From: Eubacteriales bacterium
GTDB lineage: Bacteria > Bacillota > Clostridia > Peptostreptococcales > Anaerovoracaceae
NCBI GenBank assembly: GCA_028691625.1
Contig: JAQUYZ010000040.1
Location: 1-9,331 of the forward strand
DNA length: 9,331 bases
Reading direction: 5' to 3'
The translations under genes and the position numbers were made by a program. The notes under the pieces were generated by a model. It did no database searches. It was not told where the DNA came from and saw nothing but the letters and a program-made list of their open reading frames with translations. Shown piece after piece: positions 1 through 7,626 of the stretch. Within the stretch, counting starts at the first letter, position 1; each line of letters opens with the position of its first letter.

Positions 1-1640
1 ACGGTAATCGTGCATATGTTCAGCCGATAGTACAGATCCTCCCGGAACCTGTTCTGCTCAACCAGCTGGCGAAGCGGTATATTGCTGGCGCAGATGACAC
101 GGACATTGACGTCGATGGGCGCAGTTCCTCCGACCTTGTAGAACTGGTTTTCCTGAAGAACACGAAGCAGCTTGGACTGAAGATTCATGGAAAGCGTTCC
201 CACTTCATCCAGAAACAGAATGCCGCCGTTTGCCAGTTCAAAATAACCCTTTTTTCCTGCAGTCTGCGCACCGGTGAAGGAGCCTGCCTCATAGCCGAAA
301 AATTCACTCTCTGCAAGGTTCTCCTGAATCGTCGCACAGTTGATCTTCACGCAAGGTTTACTTTTTCTGACGCTGTTTTTATAGATCAGCTCCAGAACCT
401 TCTCCTTTCCAACGCCTGTTTCCCCTTGCAGGATGACGTTGCAGTCATAATCGGCAATGTTCAGGACCTCGTTGACCAATGCTTCCGTTGTCGGACTGCC
501 GAAAACAAAATCATCCGCCTTGCCTGTTTTTTCAAGGTTCAAGGAAATCGCTTTCTTCTTTGCCTGGCCGTAGGCCAATGCCTGTGTTTGATAAAGCTTG
601 CTCAGCCAGTCCAGATCCTTGGATATGGAAGTCAAAAGCTCAATCGTAAACTTCTCGACGCCCTCGACAAATTGTCCGAGCGAGTAGGTTTCCAGCTCCT
701 TATTCATACTCTCCGTGATCAGATTGGACTGCACGTAGCTGTTTTTCAGGCTCGTGAAATACAGCTGCCCTTTCCGGCGTGTCAGAATCACGCTCAGCAC
801 CTCGGAACCGAGAAGATCCTCACAGTTGACCGTCAGATCATATAGACCCTCTTCTTCCGTCAATACCGTTTCCGCCGCGTTAATCGGCTGTGTTACGTTG
901 AGAATATAGGATGAATTCACCCAGCGCGCCAGCTCCTTTTTTACCAGCTTCGGCGGAAGTGTGCCGATTTCATCCTCATCCAGAATCACGGTGATGTAGC
1001 AATGATCCCCCCTGGCCTTTTTAATGGAGCAAACATAGGCAATGCTTGTAATCAGATCCTTTCCGATGATCAGAAACCGCTTCCCTCCTCTGCAGGCATC
1101 ATAAATGGCCTTCAGATTTGCCGCTTCATCAAAGGCGACCATGGTGTAGTCCAGCTGAATGTCAGACGGTATGGCGGTCAGCGGAGAATCAATAAAGATG
1201 ATGCCGTAGCCCGTCACGATAAGCTCATCGAAGTTGTAATCGATCTTATGGATCTTTTCGATATGGAGCGGAATCGCAGTCATTGTTGTCAGACAGACGA
1301 TCTCGTCACCAACCTTATATCGGGAATTCTTCGCATACTTGATCCCCATTTCTTCAATGATACCGCTGAATTGCCCTGCCGTATTGGTGAAAGGATTGTG
1401 GAGTTTTCCTCTGCGATTGATCATATCCATTATCTTTGCAATGATTTTCGTTTCATCAAATCCGCAGTCCCTGCATAACTGTTGAAAGCAGTCCCTCTCC
1501 AAGTGAATCAGCTTGAGGGATACCCTGCATTCCTCCGGCTTGATTTCTCTGCTGTTATCTAATTTCCACGCCGTAACCGGCACCGATCCCTTAGGCTCGA
1601 TGACCCGGCTCAGACCGAATGTGTCCTTCATTTTTGCCAT
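1..1640 (-). CDS. Sigma-54-dependent activator with Kdd-like N-terminal sensor domain (3' end outside window)
   Basis: Transcription activator (bacterial enhancer-binding protein), 546 codons visible; the end of the AAA+ domain and any DNA-binding helix-turn-helix lie beyond the left edge. Residues 1-345 or so read like L-erythro-3,5-diaminohexanoate dehydrogenase of lysine fermentation (RVIEPKGSVP at 12-21, KLDNS at 26-30, RRGKLHNPFT at 76-85), recognised from memory of that family. The dinucleotide-binding loop around 191-200 reads IIGKDLITSI and lacks the usual GxGxxG, so this part is probably a ligand sensor, not an enzyme. A linker (about 345-380) leads to the sigma-54 interaction domain: Walker A GETGVGKE 406-413, sigma-54 contact loop GSFTGA 453-458 (usually GAFTGA), Walker B GGILFLDE 472-479, FREDLYYRLN 532-541. 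The start is set by GGAGG seven bases upstream. It is divergent from a transporter carrying a sigma-54 promoter, its likely target. The family call is firm; the ligand is inferred. Confidence 0.9.
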   Translation of the reverse strand, partial: MAKMKDTFGLSRVIEPKGSVPVTAWKLDNSREIKPEECRVSLKLIHLERDCFQQLCRDCGFDETKIIAKIMDMINRRGKLHNPFTNTAGQFSGIIEEMGIKYAKNSRYKVGDEIVCLTTMTAIPLHIEKIHKIDYNFDELIVTGYGIIFIDSPLTAIPSDIQLDYTMVAFDEAANLKAIYDACRGGKRFLIIGKDLITSIAYVCSIKKARGDHCYITVILDEDEIGTLPPKLVKKELARWVNSSYILNVTQPINAAETVLTEEEGLYDLTVNCEDLLGSEVLSVILTRRKGQLYFTSLKNSYVQSNLITESMNKELETYSLGQFVEGVEKFTIELLTSISKDLDWLSKLYQTQALAYGQAKKKAISLNLEKTGKADDFVFGSPTTEALVNEVLNIADYDCNVILQGETGVGKEKVLELIYKNSVRKSKPCVKINCATIQENLAESEFFGYEAGSFTGAQTAGKKGYFELANGGILFLDEVGTLSMNLQSKLLRVLQENQFYKVGGTAPIDVNVRVICASNIPLRQLVEQNRFREDLYYRLNICTIT

Positions 1641-1702
1641 GGTTTTTCCTCCGTCTCAGTGGTTCTTTCCTCTCGGCGAACCGGAGGTCAATCATAGGAT
1701 TC

Positions 1703-1731
1703 ATTATATCCTGTTCTGCGTAATATGTCCA
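1703..1731 (-). promoter_or_regulatory. Sigma-A promoter of the sigma-54 activator gene
   Basis: On the minus strand, TGGACA (1726-1731, five of six to the -35 consensus) is separated by exactly 17 bases from TATAAT (1703-1708, perfect -10). Transcription would begin near 1696, giving a leader of roughly 55 bases before the start codon. The regulator is therefore probably made by the housekeeping polymerase, as is usual for sigma-54 activators. The -35 box lies seven bases from a candidate activator-binding repeat, which would allow autoregulation. Confidence 0.8.
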
Positions 1732-1737
1732 GTATTT

Positions 1738-1834
1738 GAATCGGTATCGTATCGTTTTTTGGCCTTTCGATTCGATATCAATTCGCATGACTCCTGTCAC
1801 CATCCCGGGAAAGAGACACGAACCGATTACAATT
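1738..1834. repeat. Three-copy CGA-N2-CGAT-N2-C(A/G)ATT motif, candidate upstream activating sequence
   Basis: Copy 1 is on the minus strand at 1738-1754; copy 2 on the plus strand at 1768-1784 matches it at 14 of 17 positions, so the two form an imperfect inverted repeat with a 13-base gap. Copy 3 (1819-1834, plus strand) keeps CGA, CGAT and CAATT. Copy 2 is itself a near-palindrome around GATATC. Copy centres are about 30 and 51 bases apart, close to 3 and 5 helical turns, and the group lies 50-145 bases upstream of the -24 box, where sigma-54 activators usually bind. The binding role is inferred; the repeats are directly visible. Confidence 0.55.
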
Positions 1835-1882
1835 TCAACCCGGAAGACCTCCCGATTAAAAATTCAATCCCTTTCATCCGGT

Positions 1883-1898
1883 TGGCACGGTCATTGCT
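1883..1898 (+). promoter_or_regulatory. Sigma-54 (-24/-12) promoter of the EamA transporter gene
   Basis: TGGCAC (1883-1888), five bases, then TTGCT (1894-1898) match the sigma-54 consensus TGGCAC-N5-TTGC(A/T) at every position. The GG and GC pairs are 12 bases apart as required. Predicted start of transcription is near 1908, giving a leader of about 148 bases before the transporter start codon. The element points at the transporter and sits beside a gene for a sigma-54 activator, so the two are very probably functionally linked. Confidence 0.9.
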
Positions 1899-1924
1899 AT
1901 ATATATTGGTACCTATATTTTCTT

Positions 1925-2001
1925 GGGCTGCTGGACGGATAAAGAACCTGAGAATCTTCCAATCTCATGATCAAACCAGATTTTTTACCGCCCGGCAGCC
2001 C
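1925..2001 (+). other. Stem-loop in the transporter mRNA leader
   Basis: Bases 1925-1934 pair with 1992-2001 (ten pairs, one G-U). After a single mismatch, 1936-1938 pair with 1988-1990. The loop contains a small inner hairpin, TGAGA 1949-1953 with TCTCA 1963-1967. The structure lies between the predicted transcription start and the ribosome binding site. It is followed by a T-rich but interrupted stretch, so it is not a typical intrinsic terminator. It matches no riboswitch class I recognise; whether it regulates anything is unknown. Confidence 0.4.
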
Positions 2002-2055
2002 GATTTATTTGATTACATAAAGATATTTGTATCTGGAATGCAGCGAGGCAATACG

Positions 2056-3039
2056 ATGAGCAAAAAATTACGCGGAAATATGATGCTGTTTCTGGCAGCA
2101 TTGATTTGGGGAGTATCCTTTGTGGCCCAAAAGGCAGGCATGGAATACGTCGGTCCCTTTACATTCAATGGAATACGGTTTTTAATCGGATCTCTGGTGC
2201 TTGTCCCCATAATCCTGATCATAAGCAGGATTCAAAAGAAAAAAACCCCCGACTTTTGTGCCGACGGAACAACAAATTCATACGAGAATAAAAAAGATCT
2301 GATCACAGGCAGCTTGACCTGCGGCCTTGTCTTGTTTATCGCAGTAACGCTTCAACAGATTGGGATGCTATACACGACTGCAGGCAAAACCGGTTTTATC
2401 ACGGCCTTATACATTGTGCTGGTGCCGATTCTCGGTCTTTTTCGAGGGAAAAGGGCGCGGCCGATCCTTTGGATCTGTGTGGGAATATCAACCATAGGCT
2501 TGTATCTTCTGTGCGTGAAAAGCAATTTTTCCGTCAGCAAAGGCGATTTTCTGGTCGTTGCAAGTGCGTTTGGTTTTGCCATGCACATTCTGTCCATCGA
2601 TCACTTCGCTCCCAAAGCGGATAGTATAAAATTGTCCTGCCTGCAGTTTCTCGTAGCAGGGCTTCTTTCCATCCCGTTTATAGCGGTATTTGAAAGGATT
2701 GACTGGGCGAATGTATTCGCCTGCTGGCAGCCCATCCTTTACTCGGCGGTTCTGTCCTGCGGTGTTGCCTACACACTGCAGATCATTGCGCAAAAGGATA
2801 CCGAGCCTACGGTGACTTCTTTGATTTTATCTTTGGAGTCTGTGTTTGCAGTTACGGCTGGAATCCTTCTGTTAAATGAACAGATTACCTCCCGTGAATT
2901 GATCGGCTGTGTCATCATGTTTTCGGCCATTCTGCTGGCCCAGCTTCCTTCGAAAGAGAGGGAACTTGCCGGAGCGGAGAACCGACGGCCAAAAATCCGG
3001 AATTCAAACAAAAAGCCAATCGGGAACTTCCTTCCCTGA
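2056..3039 (+). CDS. EamA/DMT-family transporter
   Basis: Integral membrane protein of 327 residues, a normal length for the drug/metabolite transporter superfamily, with two EamA repeats and about ten predicted membrane segments (roughly 10-26, 36-57, 84-106, 113-130, 138-153, 165-181, 193-213, 224-246, 254-275, 280-298). Family signatures include LAALIWGVSF (14-23), FNGIRFLIGSL (37-47), and the second-repeat ending PTVTSLILSLESVF then LLLNEQ (251-276). The frame is open far upstream, but ATG 2056 is chosen because GCGAGG lies seven bases before it, the promoter lies at 1883-1898, and the membrane domain begins at once. The in-frame ATG at 2038 has no good ribosome binding site. The positively charged tail (about 300-327) is partly encoded by the terminator stem. 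Relatives move amino acids, amines or nucleotides, mostly outward; sigma-54 control beside a Kdd-like sensor suggests an amino-acid-derived substrate, which is inference. Confidence 0.9.
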   Translation: MSKKLRGNMMLFLAALIWGVSFVAQKAGMEYVGPFTFNGIRFLIGSLVLVPIILIISRIQKKKTPDFCADGTTNSYENKKDLITGSLTCGLVLFIAVTLQQIGMLYTTAGKTGFITALYIVLVPILGLFRGKRARPILWICVGISTIGLYLLCVKSNFSVSKGDFLVVASAFGFAMHILSIDHFAPKADSIKLSCLQFLVAGLLSIPFIAVFERIDWANVFACWQPILYSAVLSCGVAYTLQIIAQKDTEPTVTSLILSLESVFAVTAGILLLNEQITSRELIGCVIMFSAILLAQLPSKERELAGAENRRPKIRNSNKKPIGNFLP

Positions 3040-3048
3040 TTGGCTTTT
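3011..3048. terminator. Bidirectional intrinsic terminator between the transporter and leuB
   Basis: AAAAGCCAATC (3011-3021) pairs with GATTGGCTTTT (3038-3048), and GGGAA pairs with TTCCC inside it with one bulged T, around a five-base loop. The A-run on the left becomes a U-run on the opposite transcript, so it can stop both the rightward transporter mRNA and the leftward leu mRNA. It overlaps the transporter's stop codon (3037-3039) and lies about 20 bases past the leuB stop. Confidence 0.88.
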
Positions 3049-3069
3049 ATTCTTGAAATGAAATTATTC

Positions 3070-4146
3070 TTACTTTCCAACTGCTGTGGCGATCAGATCC
3101 CCCGCTTCTTTCGTTCCGAGTGCTTCTTTTCCAGGGCGCGCGAGATCGGAGGTTCTGCCTCCTGCCGCCAAAACGGACTTGACGGCTGCTTCCACATCAT
3201 CCGCCTCCCTGGAAAGACCGAAGGTATAACGCAGCATCATAGCCGCAGACAGGATTGTGGCCATTGGATTTGCTTTATCCTGACCGGCGATATCCGGAGC
3301 GGAACCGTGAACCGGTTCGTACATGCCGAAATTCCCCTTGGCAAGGCTTGCAGAAGGAAGCATGCCGATGGACCCGGTGATCATGCTGGCTTCGTCGGAA
3401 AGAATATCTCCAAAGATATTACTGGTCACGATGACATCAAACTGTTTTGGATCTCTTACCATCTGCATTGCTGCATTATCGATGTACATATGGCTCAATT
3501 CAACCTCGGGATACTCCCCGGAAACTTCCTTTACGATATTCCTCCAGTGTCTGGAGCTTTCCAGCACATTTGCCTTATCCACACTGGTCAGCTTTTTGTT
3601 CCGCTTCATGGCCATATCAAAGGCCACCACTGCGATTCTCCTGATCTCTTCTTCAGCGTACTGTTCCACATCATAGGCAGCTCTGCCCAGCTCTGTGTCC
3701 TTATACCCTTTTTCGCCGAAGTAGATGCCGCCTGTCAACTCTCTCACCACAACGATATCCAGTCCGCCTTCAATGATTTCGGGTTTCAGGGGGCACGCCT
3801 CCGCCAGTTCTTCGAAAAGCAGCGCCGGCCGCAGATTCGCGAAAAGCCCAAGTTCCTTTCTCAATCCAAGCAGTGCCCGTTCCGGTCTCTGATCTCCCGG
3901 AAGGGTATCCCATTTCCAGCCTCCGACCGCACCAAGCAGCACCGCATCGCTGTTCCTGCAAACATCGATCGTGTTCTGAGGAAGGCATTCTCCCACCGCG
4001 TCGATGGCTGCGCCGCCGGCAAGTACCGTGGTATACTGAAACCGGTGACCGTATTTTTCTCCGATTTTATCCAGCACCTTGACCGCTTCCGTCACCACGT
4101 CCGGGCCGATGCCGTCTCCCGGAACCAACGCAATTTTATAGTTCAT
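3070..4146 (-). CDS. leuB: 3-isopropylmalate dehydrogenase
   Basis: Cytoplasmic NAD-dependent oxidative decarboxylase acting on 3-isopropylmalate; the product loses CO2 to give 2-ketoisocaproate, the last dedicated precursor of leucine. At 358 residues it has the usual family length. Visible signatures: LVPGDGIGP (7-15), substrate arginines in [12 protein letters not shown] (R96, R106) and [15 protein letters not shown] (R135, Y142), catalytic lysine in DKANV (190-194), acidic metal ligands around YIDN (D223) and FGDILSDE (D247, D251), and the cofactor loop [12 protein letters not shown] (277-288). The start at 4146 is chosen because AAGGAG lies seven bases upstream; a longer reading to 4185 adds 13 proline- and basic-rich residues not seen in the family. 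Last gene of the leuACDB operon, 50 bases after leuD. The HGSAPDIAG and VVRELTGG forms favour LeuB over isocitrate or tartrate dehydrogenases. Confidence 0.96.
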   Translation of the reverse strand: MNYKIALVPGDGIGPDVVTEAVKVLDKIGEKYGHRFQYTTVLAGGAAIDAVGECLPQNTIDVCRNSDAVLLGAVGGWKWDTLPGDQRPERALLGLRKELGLFANLRPALLFEELAEACPLKPEIIEGGLDIVVVRELTGGIYFGEKGYKDTELGRAAYDVEQYAEEEIRRIAVVAFDMAMKRNKKLTSVDKANVLESSRHWRNIVKEVSGEYPEVELSHMYIDNAAMQMVRDPKQFDVIVTSNIFGDILSDEASMITGSIGMLPSASLAKGNFGMYEPVHGSAPDIAGQDKANPMATILSAAMMLRYTFGLSREADDVEAAVKSVLAAGGRTSDLARPGKEALGTKEAGDLIATAVGK

Positions 4147-4196
4147 CTGCATACTCCTTCTCTTCCCAGGCGGGGGTGAGGACATTTGCCGCCTCG

Positions 4197-4676
4197 TTAT
4201 AAATTGTTCTTTACGTAATTAACCAAGCCGTCATTCTCGATGATCCTGTTGATAAATTCCGGGAAGGCTTCTGCCTGATAGGCCTCCCCTTTTGTAATGT
4301 TCCGGATCTCCCCGGTTTTAAAGTTAACCTCTACCTCGTCTCCCGCTGCAATCCTGACTGCCGCCTCTTCACATTCCAGGATCGGCAAGCCAGTATTGAA
4401 GGAATTCCGATAGAAGATTCTTGCAAAGGTAGGGGCAATGACGCAGCTGACGCCTGCCGCCTTGATTGCAATCGGTGCATGCTCCCTGGAGGAACCACAG
4501 CCGAAATTCCTGCCTGCAACAATGAGATCTCCCGCCTTCACCTTGCTGACAAAATCTGCATCGATATCCTCCATGCAGTGCTTTGCAAGCTCAGCCGGAT
4601 CAGAGGTGTTCAAGTGTCTTGCAGGAATGATGACATCTGTGTCAACGTTTTCTCCGTATTTAAATACTTTTCCCAT
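4197..4676 (-). CDS. leuD: 3-isopropylmalate dehydratase, small subunit
   Basis: Partner of LeuC in the isomerase that converts 2-isopropylmalate to 3-isopropylmalate through dehydration and rehydration. The 159-residue length fits the short clostridial/archaeal-type LeuD rather than the ~200-residue enterobacterial form. Signatures are [13 protein letters not shown] (10-22), the swivelling-domain active-site motif [12 protein letters not shown] (57-68), and [15 protein letters not shown] (84-98). The ATG at 4676 follows an AAGGAAGG ribosome binding site by eight bases. It lies 80 bases after leuC, across a spacer holding a tandem repeat, and 50 bases before leuB. Homoaconitase small subunits are similar, but the complete leu gene set makes LeuD the natural call. 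Confidence 0.95.
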   Translation of the reverse strand: MGKVFKYGENVDTDVIIPARHLNTSDPAELAKHCMEDIDADFVSKVKAGDLIVAGRNFGCGSSREHAPIAIKAAGVSCVIAPTFARIFYRNSFNTGLPILECEEAAVRIAAGDEVEVNFKTGEIRNITKGEAYQAEAFPEFINRIIENDGLVNYVKNNL

Positions 4677-4692
4677 TTTCGTTCCTTCCTTT

Positions 4693-4757
4693 TCAAGTGA
4701 ATAAATCTCCGGACCTGTATCTTTTTCAGTGAATCAATCTCTGGACCAATATCTGTT
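4693..4757. repeat. Imperfect tandem duplication in the leuC-leuD spacer
   Basis: Two adjacent units, 4693-4725 and 4726-4757, share the pattern TCA-GTGAAT-AATCTC-GGACC-TATCT, with one single-base length difference and a handful of substitutions. The second unit abuts the leuC stop codon. Together they fill most of the 80-base spacer, upstream of the leuD ribosome binding site. No stable hairpin was found in them; a past slippage or duplication event explains them without a function. Confidence 0.75.
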
Positions 4758-6034
4758 TACAAGTCCTCCGGATTATAGATTTTACCCATTACCGCGGTGG
4801 CTGCAGCCACCGCCGGGCTAGCCAGATAAATCTCCGACTCCACATGGCCCATTCTGCCTACGAAATTGCGGTTTGTAGTTGCTACCGCTCTCTCACCTGC
4901 AGCCAGAATTCCCATGTGTCCTCCCAGGCAAGGTCCGCAGGTCGGAGTTGAGAATACCGCACCGGCCTTGACGAAGATTTCCGCATAACCGTTCTTCACA
5001 CACTCCAGATAAATGTGCTGTGTACCCGGGAAGATGATGAGCCGCAGATTCTTAGCGACCTTTTTCCCCTTCAGTATTTTAGCGGCAACCTTCATATCCT
5101 CCATTCGTCCGTTGGTGCAGGATCCGATGACGACCTGATCGATTCTGATGTCTCCGACTTCGTCAATCGTCCTTGTGTTTTCCGGCAGATGGGGGAAGGC
5201 CACCGTCGGCCTGATTTTGGATAAATCGATGACATAAGTCTCATCGTAGACCGCATCCTTATCAGGCTGGTATATTTTGATCTTCTTTTTAAAAGCCTTA
5301 TTTTTGTTTTTATGTTCCCTCAGGTATTCCTTCGTCTTGTCGTCCACCAGGAAGATCCCGTTCTTGGCACCGGCCTCGATGGCCATGTTGGCCATGGCAA
5401 GCCTGTCGTCCATGGAAAGGTTTTTCAACCCGGGTCCCATGAATTCCATGGATTTGTAGAGAGCGCCGTCGACGCCGATCATTCCGATGATGTGAAGGAT
5501 CACGTCCTTGCCGCTGACCCATTTCGCAGGCTTTCCTGTCAACTCAAACCGGATGGCGGACGGCACCTTGAACCAGGCCTTTCCGCGGGCCATTCCCGCT
5601 GCCATGTCGGTGGAGCCGATTCCTGTGGCAAAGGCGCCCAATGCTCCGTAGGTACAGGTATGAGAATCTGCTCCGATGACAGCATCCCCGGCGACAACGA
5701 TTCCCTTTTCCGGCAGCAATGCGTGCTCAATTCCCATTTCTCCCACTTCAAAGTAGTTTTCGATCTTCTGATCCACCGCGAACTCCCGCAGCATTTTGCA
5801 TTGCTCCGCTGCCTTGATGTCCTTATTCGGTGTGAAGTGGTCCGGAACCAGCACGACCTTGTTCTTATCAAATACGCGTTCCGCGCCCATCTTTTGAAAT
5901 TCTTTGATTGCGACCGGCCCTGTGATATCATTGGCTAAAACGATATCCAGATCCGCTTCGATAAACTGGCCGGCCTTGACTTCCTTCAAGCCGGCATGGG
6001 CCGCCAGTATTTTCTGTGTCATTGTCATTCCCAT
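4757..6034 (-). CDS. leuC: 3-isopropylmalate dehydratase, large subunit
   Basis: Aconitase-family [4Fe-4S] subunit that pairs with LeuD to isomerise 2- to 3-isopropylmalate. The 425-residue length fits the shorter LeuC/HacA group found in clostridia and archaea. Cluster-binding cysteines are visible as GSCTNGR (C306) and PTCGPCLGG (C366, C369). Other signatures are PDH (64-66), [13 protein letters not shown] (121-133) and GIGSTD (138-143). The start at 6034 has AGAGGAGG nine bases upstream; in-frame ATGs two and four codons later are less well spaced. The leader before it (AGGAGGAACAAAAA) is identical to that of leuA. It lies 71 bases downstream of leuA. Homoaconitase is the alternative within this family, but leuA, leuD and leuB next to it settle the pathway. 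Confidence 0.95.
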   Translation of the reverse strand: MGMTMTQKILAAHAGLKEVKAGQFIEADLDIVLANDITGPVAIKEFQKMGAERVFDKNKVVLVPDHFTPNKDIKAAEQCKMLREFAVDQKIENYFEVGEMGIEHALLPEKGIVVAGDAVIGADSHTCTYGALGAFATGIGSTDMAAGMARGKAWFKVPSAIRFELTGKPAKWVSGKDVILHIIGMIGVDGALYKSMEFMGPGLKNLSMDDRLAMANMAIEAGAKNGIFLVDDKTKEYLREHKNKNKAFKKKIKIYQPDKDAVYDETYVIDLSKIRPTVAFPHLPENTRTIDEVGDIRIDQVVIGSCTNGRMEDMKVAAKILKGKKVAKNLRLIIFPGTQHIYLECVKNGYAEIFVKAGAVFSTPTCGPCLGGHMGILAAGERAVATTNRNFVGRMGHVESEIYLASPAVAAATAVMGKIYNPEDL

Positions 6035-6105
6035 GTTTTTGTTCCTCCTCTGACCGAGATTTGTATGATTGATATCGATCCATATTTCAATTACAATAAA
6101 GACCC

Positions 6106-7626
6106 CTAGCTCAGTTTTTTATCATACATCATTTTGTTCACCGCGTTGATATAAGCGTGAATACTGGCTTCGATGATGTCCGTGGAAAGGCCTCTGCCCG
6201 AAAAAATACTGCCCTCTATATCGCTGATCTTCACCAGAGCATCCCCCAGGGCATCCTCCCCTTCCGTAACGGACTGGATCTGATAATCCTCCAGATTGAA
6301 TTCCATCCCGACGATCTTTTCGATGGCTTTAAATGAAGCATCGATTGGGCCTTCTCCTCTGGAAACCTTCTCCATGATCTTTCCGTCCTTTATCATCTTG
6401 ATCACGGCTGTGGAGGTGATGGTATTTCCGCTGTTGATAACGAAACTGTCGAGACAATAGGTTTTCGGAACCTGAACGGATTCTTTGGAGATCAATGCTT
6501 CGATATCCCTGTCGTACACTGACTTTTTCTTGTCTGCAAGGTCCTTGAACTTGGCAAACATTCTGTCAATTTCGGCCTCGGATAAGTCGTATCCCAAGGC
6601 CTTGACCTTGCTGCGGAATGCATGCTTTCCGGAGTGCTTTCCGAGAACCAGATTGTTTTGAGACAGACCGACAGATTCCGGCGTCATGATTTCATAGGTC
6701 GCTTTGTTTTTCATGACACCATGCTGATGGATGCCGGCCTCATGAGCAAAGGCGTTTTCCCCCACAATGGCCTTGTTCGGCTGCACCTTGACTCCTGTGA
6801 TCCTGGACAGCAGGCTGGAAGAGCGCATAATTTCCGCCGTTATGATTCTTGTATCAACATTTAAAATATCTTTTCTTGTATGGAGCGCCATGACGATTTC
6901 TTCCATGGCTGCGTTTCCGGCTCTTTCCCCGATGCCGTTAATGGTGCACTCAATCTGCGTCGCTCCGGCCTTAATTGCAGCCAGTGAATTGGCAACACCC
7001 AACCCAAGGTCGTTATGGCAATGGGAGGAAAGCGTGATGTTCACCATGGACGGCGCATGCTCCTGCACCTTCATGAGAAAATCATAATATTCATCGGGGG
7101 TGGTGTAGCCGACGGTGTCCGGCAGATTGATGGTCGTAGCTCCCGCCTTGATCACACCCTCGATGACCTTCGCCAGAAAGATCGGATCACTTCGGGTCGC
7201 ATCCTCCGCGGACCATTCCACATCGCTGCAATAGTTCTTCGCATGCTTTACCGTGGCAACAGCGCGTTCGTAAACCTCCTCCGGCGTCATCAGAAGCTTG
7301 TATTCCATGTGGATCGGAGAGGTTGCGATAAAGGTATGAATCCTGGGCGCAACCGCTCCCGCTACCGCCTCCCATGCTCTGTCGATATCCTCAGCGGTTG
7401 CTCTTGCAAGACTTGCAACGGTGCAGTTTTTAATCGTCTCGGCAACGGTTTTTACCGAGATAAAGTCTCCCGGAGAAGATATGGCAAAGCCTGCTTCAAT
7501 AATGTCTACTTTCATTCTTTCCAGCTGTTTCGCCATTTCAATCTTTTCTTTGAGGTTCATACTGCAGCCCGGGGACTGCTCGCCGTCTCGTAAGGTTGTG
7601 TCGAAAATCTTAATCATCCTGGTCAT
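6106..7626 (-). CDS. leuA: 2-isopropylmalate synthase
   Basis: Condenses 2-ketoisovalerate with acetyl-CoA to make 2-isopropylmalate, the committed step of leucine synthesis. At 506 residues it is the standard bacterial type. The catalytic TIM barrel opens with [13 protein letters not shown] (8-20) and carries EAGF-SPGDF (44-55), the metal-binding HCHND (202-206), and [13 protein letters not shown] (231-243). [10 protein letters not shown] (328-337) is in the linker region, and about 389-506 form the C-terminal regulatory domain, where leucine feedback binds in characterised relatives. The start at 7626 follows AGGAGG by eight bases; the ATG three codons later is poorly spaced. First gene of leuACDB, preceded by a leucine T-box. 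Citramalate or homocitrate synthase are the look-alikes; SPGDF, the C-terminal domain and the operon favour LeuA. Confidence 0.96.
   Translation of the reverse strand: MTRMIKIFDTTLRDGEQSPGCSMNLKEKIEMAKQLERMKVDIIEAGFAISSPGDFISVKTVAETIKNCTVASLARATAEDIDRAWEAVAGAVAPRIHTFIATSPIHMEYKLLMTPEEVYERAVATVKHAKNYCSDVEWSAEDATRSDPIFLAKVIEGVIKAGATTINLPDTVGYTTPDEYYDFLMKVQEHAPSMVNITLSSHCHNDLGLGVANSLAAIKAGATQIECTINGIGERAGNAAMEEIVMALHTRKDILNVDTRIITAEIMRSSSLLSRITGVKVQPNKAIVGENAFAHEAGIHQHGVMKNKATYEIMTPESVGLSQNNLVLGKHSGKHAFRSKVKALGYDLSEAEIDRMFAKFKDLADKKKSVYDRDIEALISKESVQVPKTYCLDSFVINSGNTITSTAVIKMIKDGKIMEKVSRGEGPIDASFKAIEKIVGMEFNLEDYQIQSVTEGEDALGDALVKISDIEGSIFSGRGLSTDIIEASIHAYINAVNKMMYDKKLS

Noticed and set aside
426..1478. 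Two plus-strand frames (426-845, 1002-1478) opposite the sigma-54 activator
   Set aside because: The minus strand here encodes a continuous protein with clear Walker and sigma-54 motifs; the plus-strand frames are shadows.
1513..2055. N-terminal extension of the transporter frame back to 1513
   Set aside because: It overlaps the start of the divergent activator, contains the sigma-54 promoter and repeats, lacks a good ribosome binding site, and the translated stretch does not resemble any transporter domain; it is chance openness.
3040..4179. 379-residue plus-strand reading frame opposite leuB
   Set aside because: It is an antisense shadow of the leuB gene, rich in His and Cys with no recognisable domain, and begins inside the shared terminator region without a ribosome binding site.
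4147..4185. Earlier start for leuB, adding 13 residues
   Set aside because: The added residues (Pro- and basic-rich) do not belong to the family, and the ribosome binding site AAGGAG is correctly placed only for the start at 4146.
5312..5938. 208-residue plus-strand frame opposite leuC
   Set aside because: It lies entirely within the well-supported leuC gene and shows no domain or ribosome binding site.
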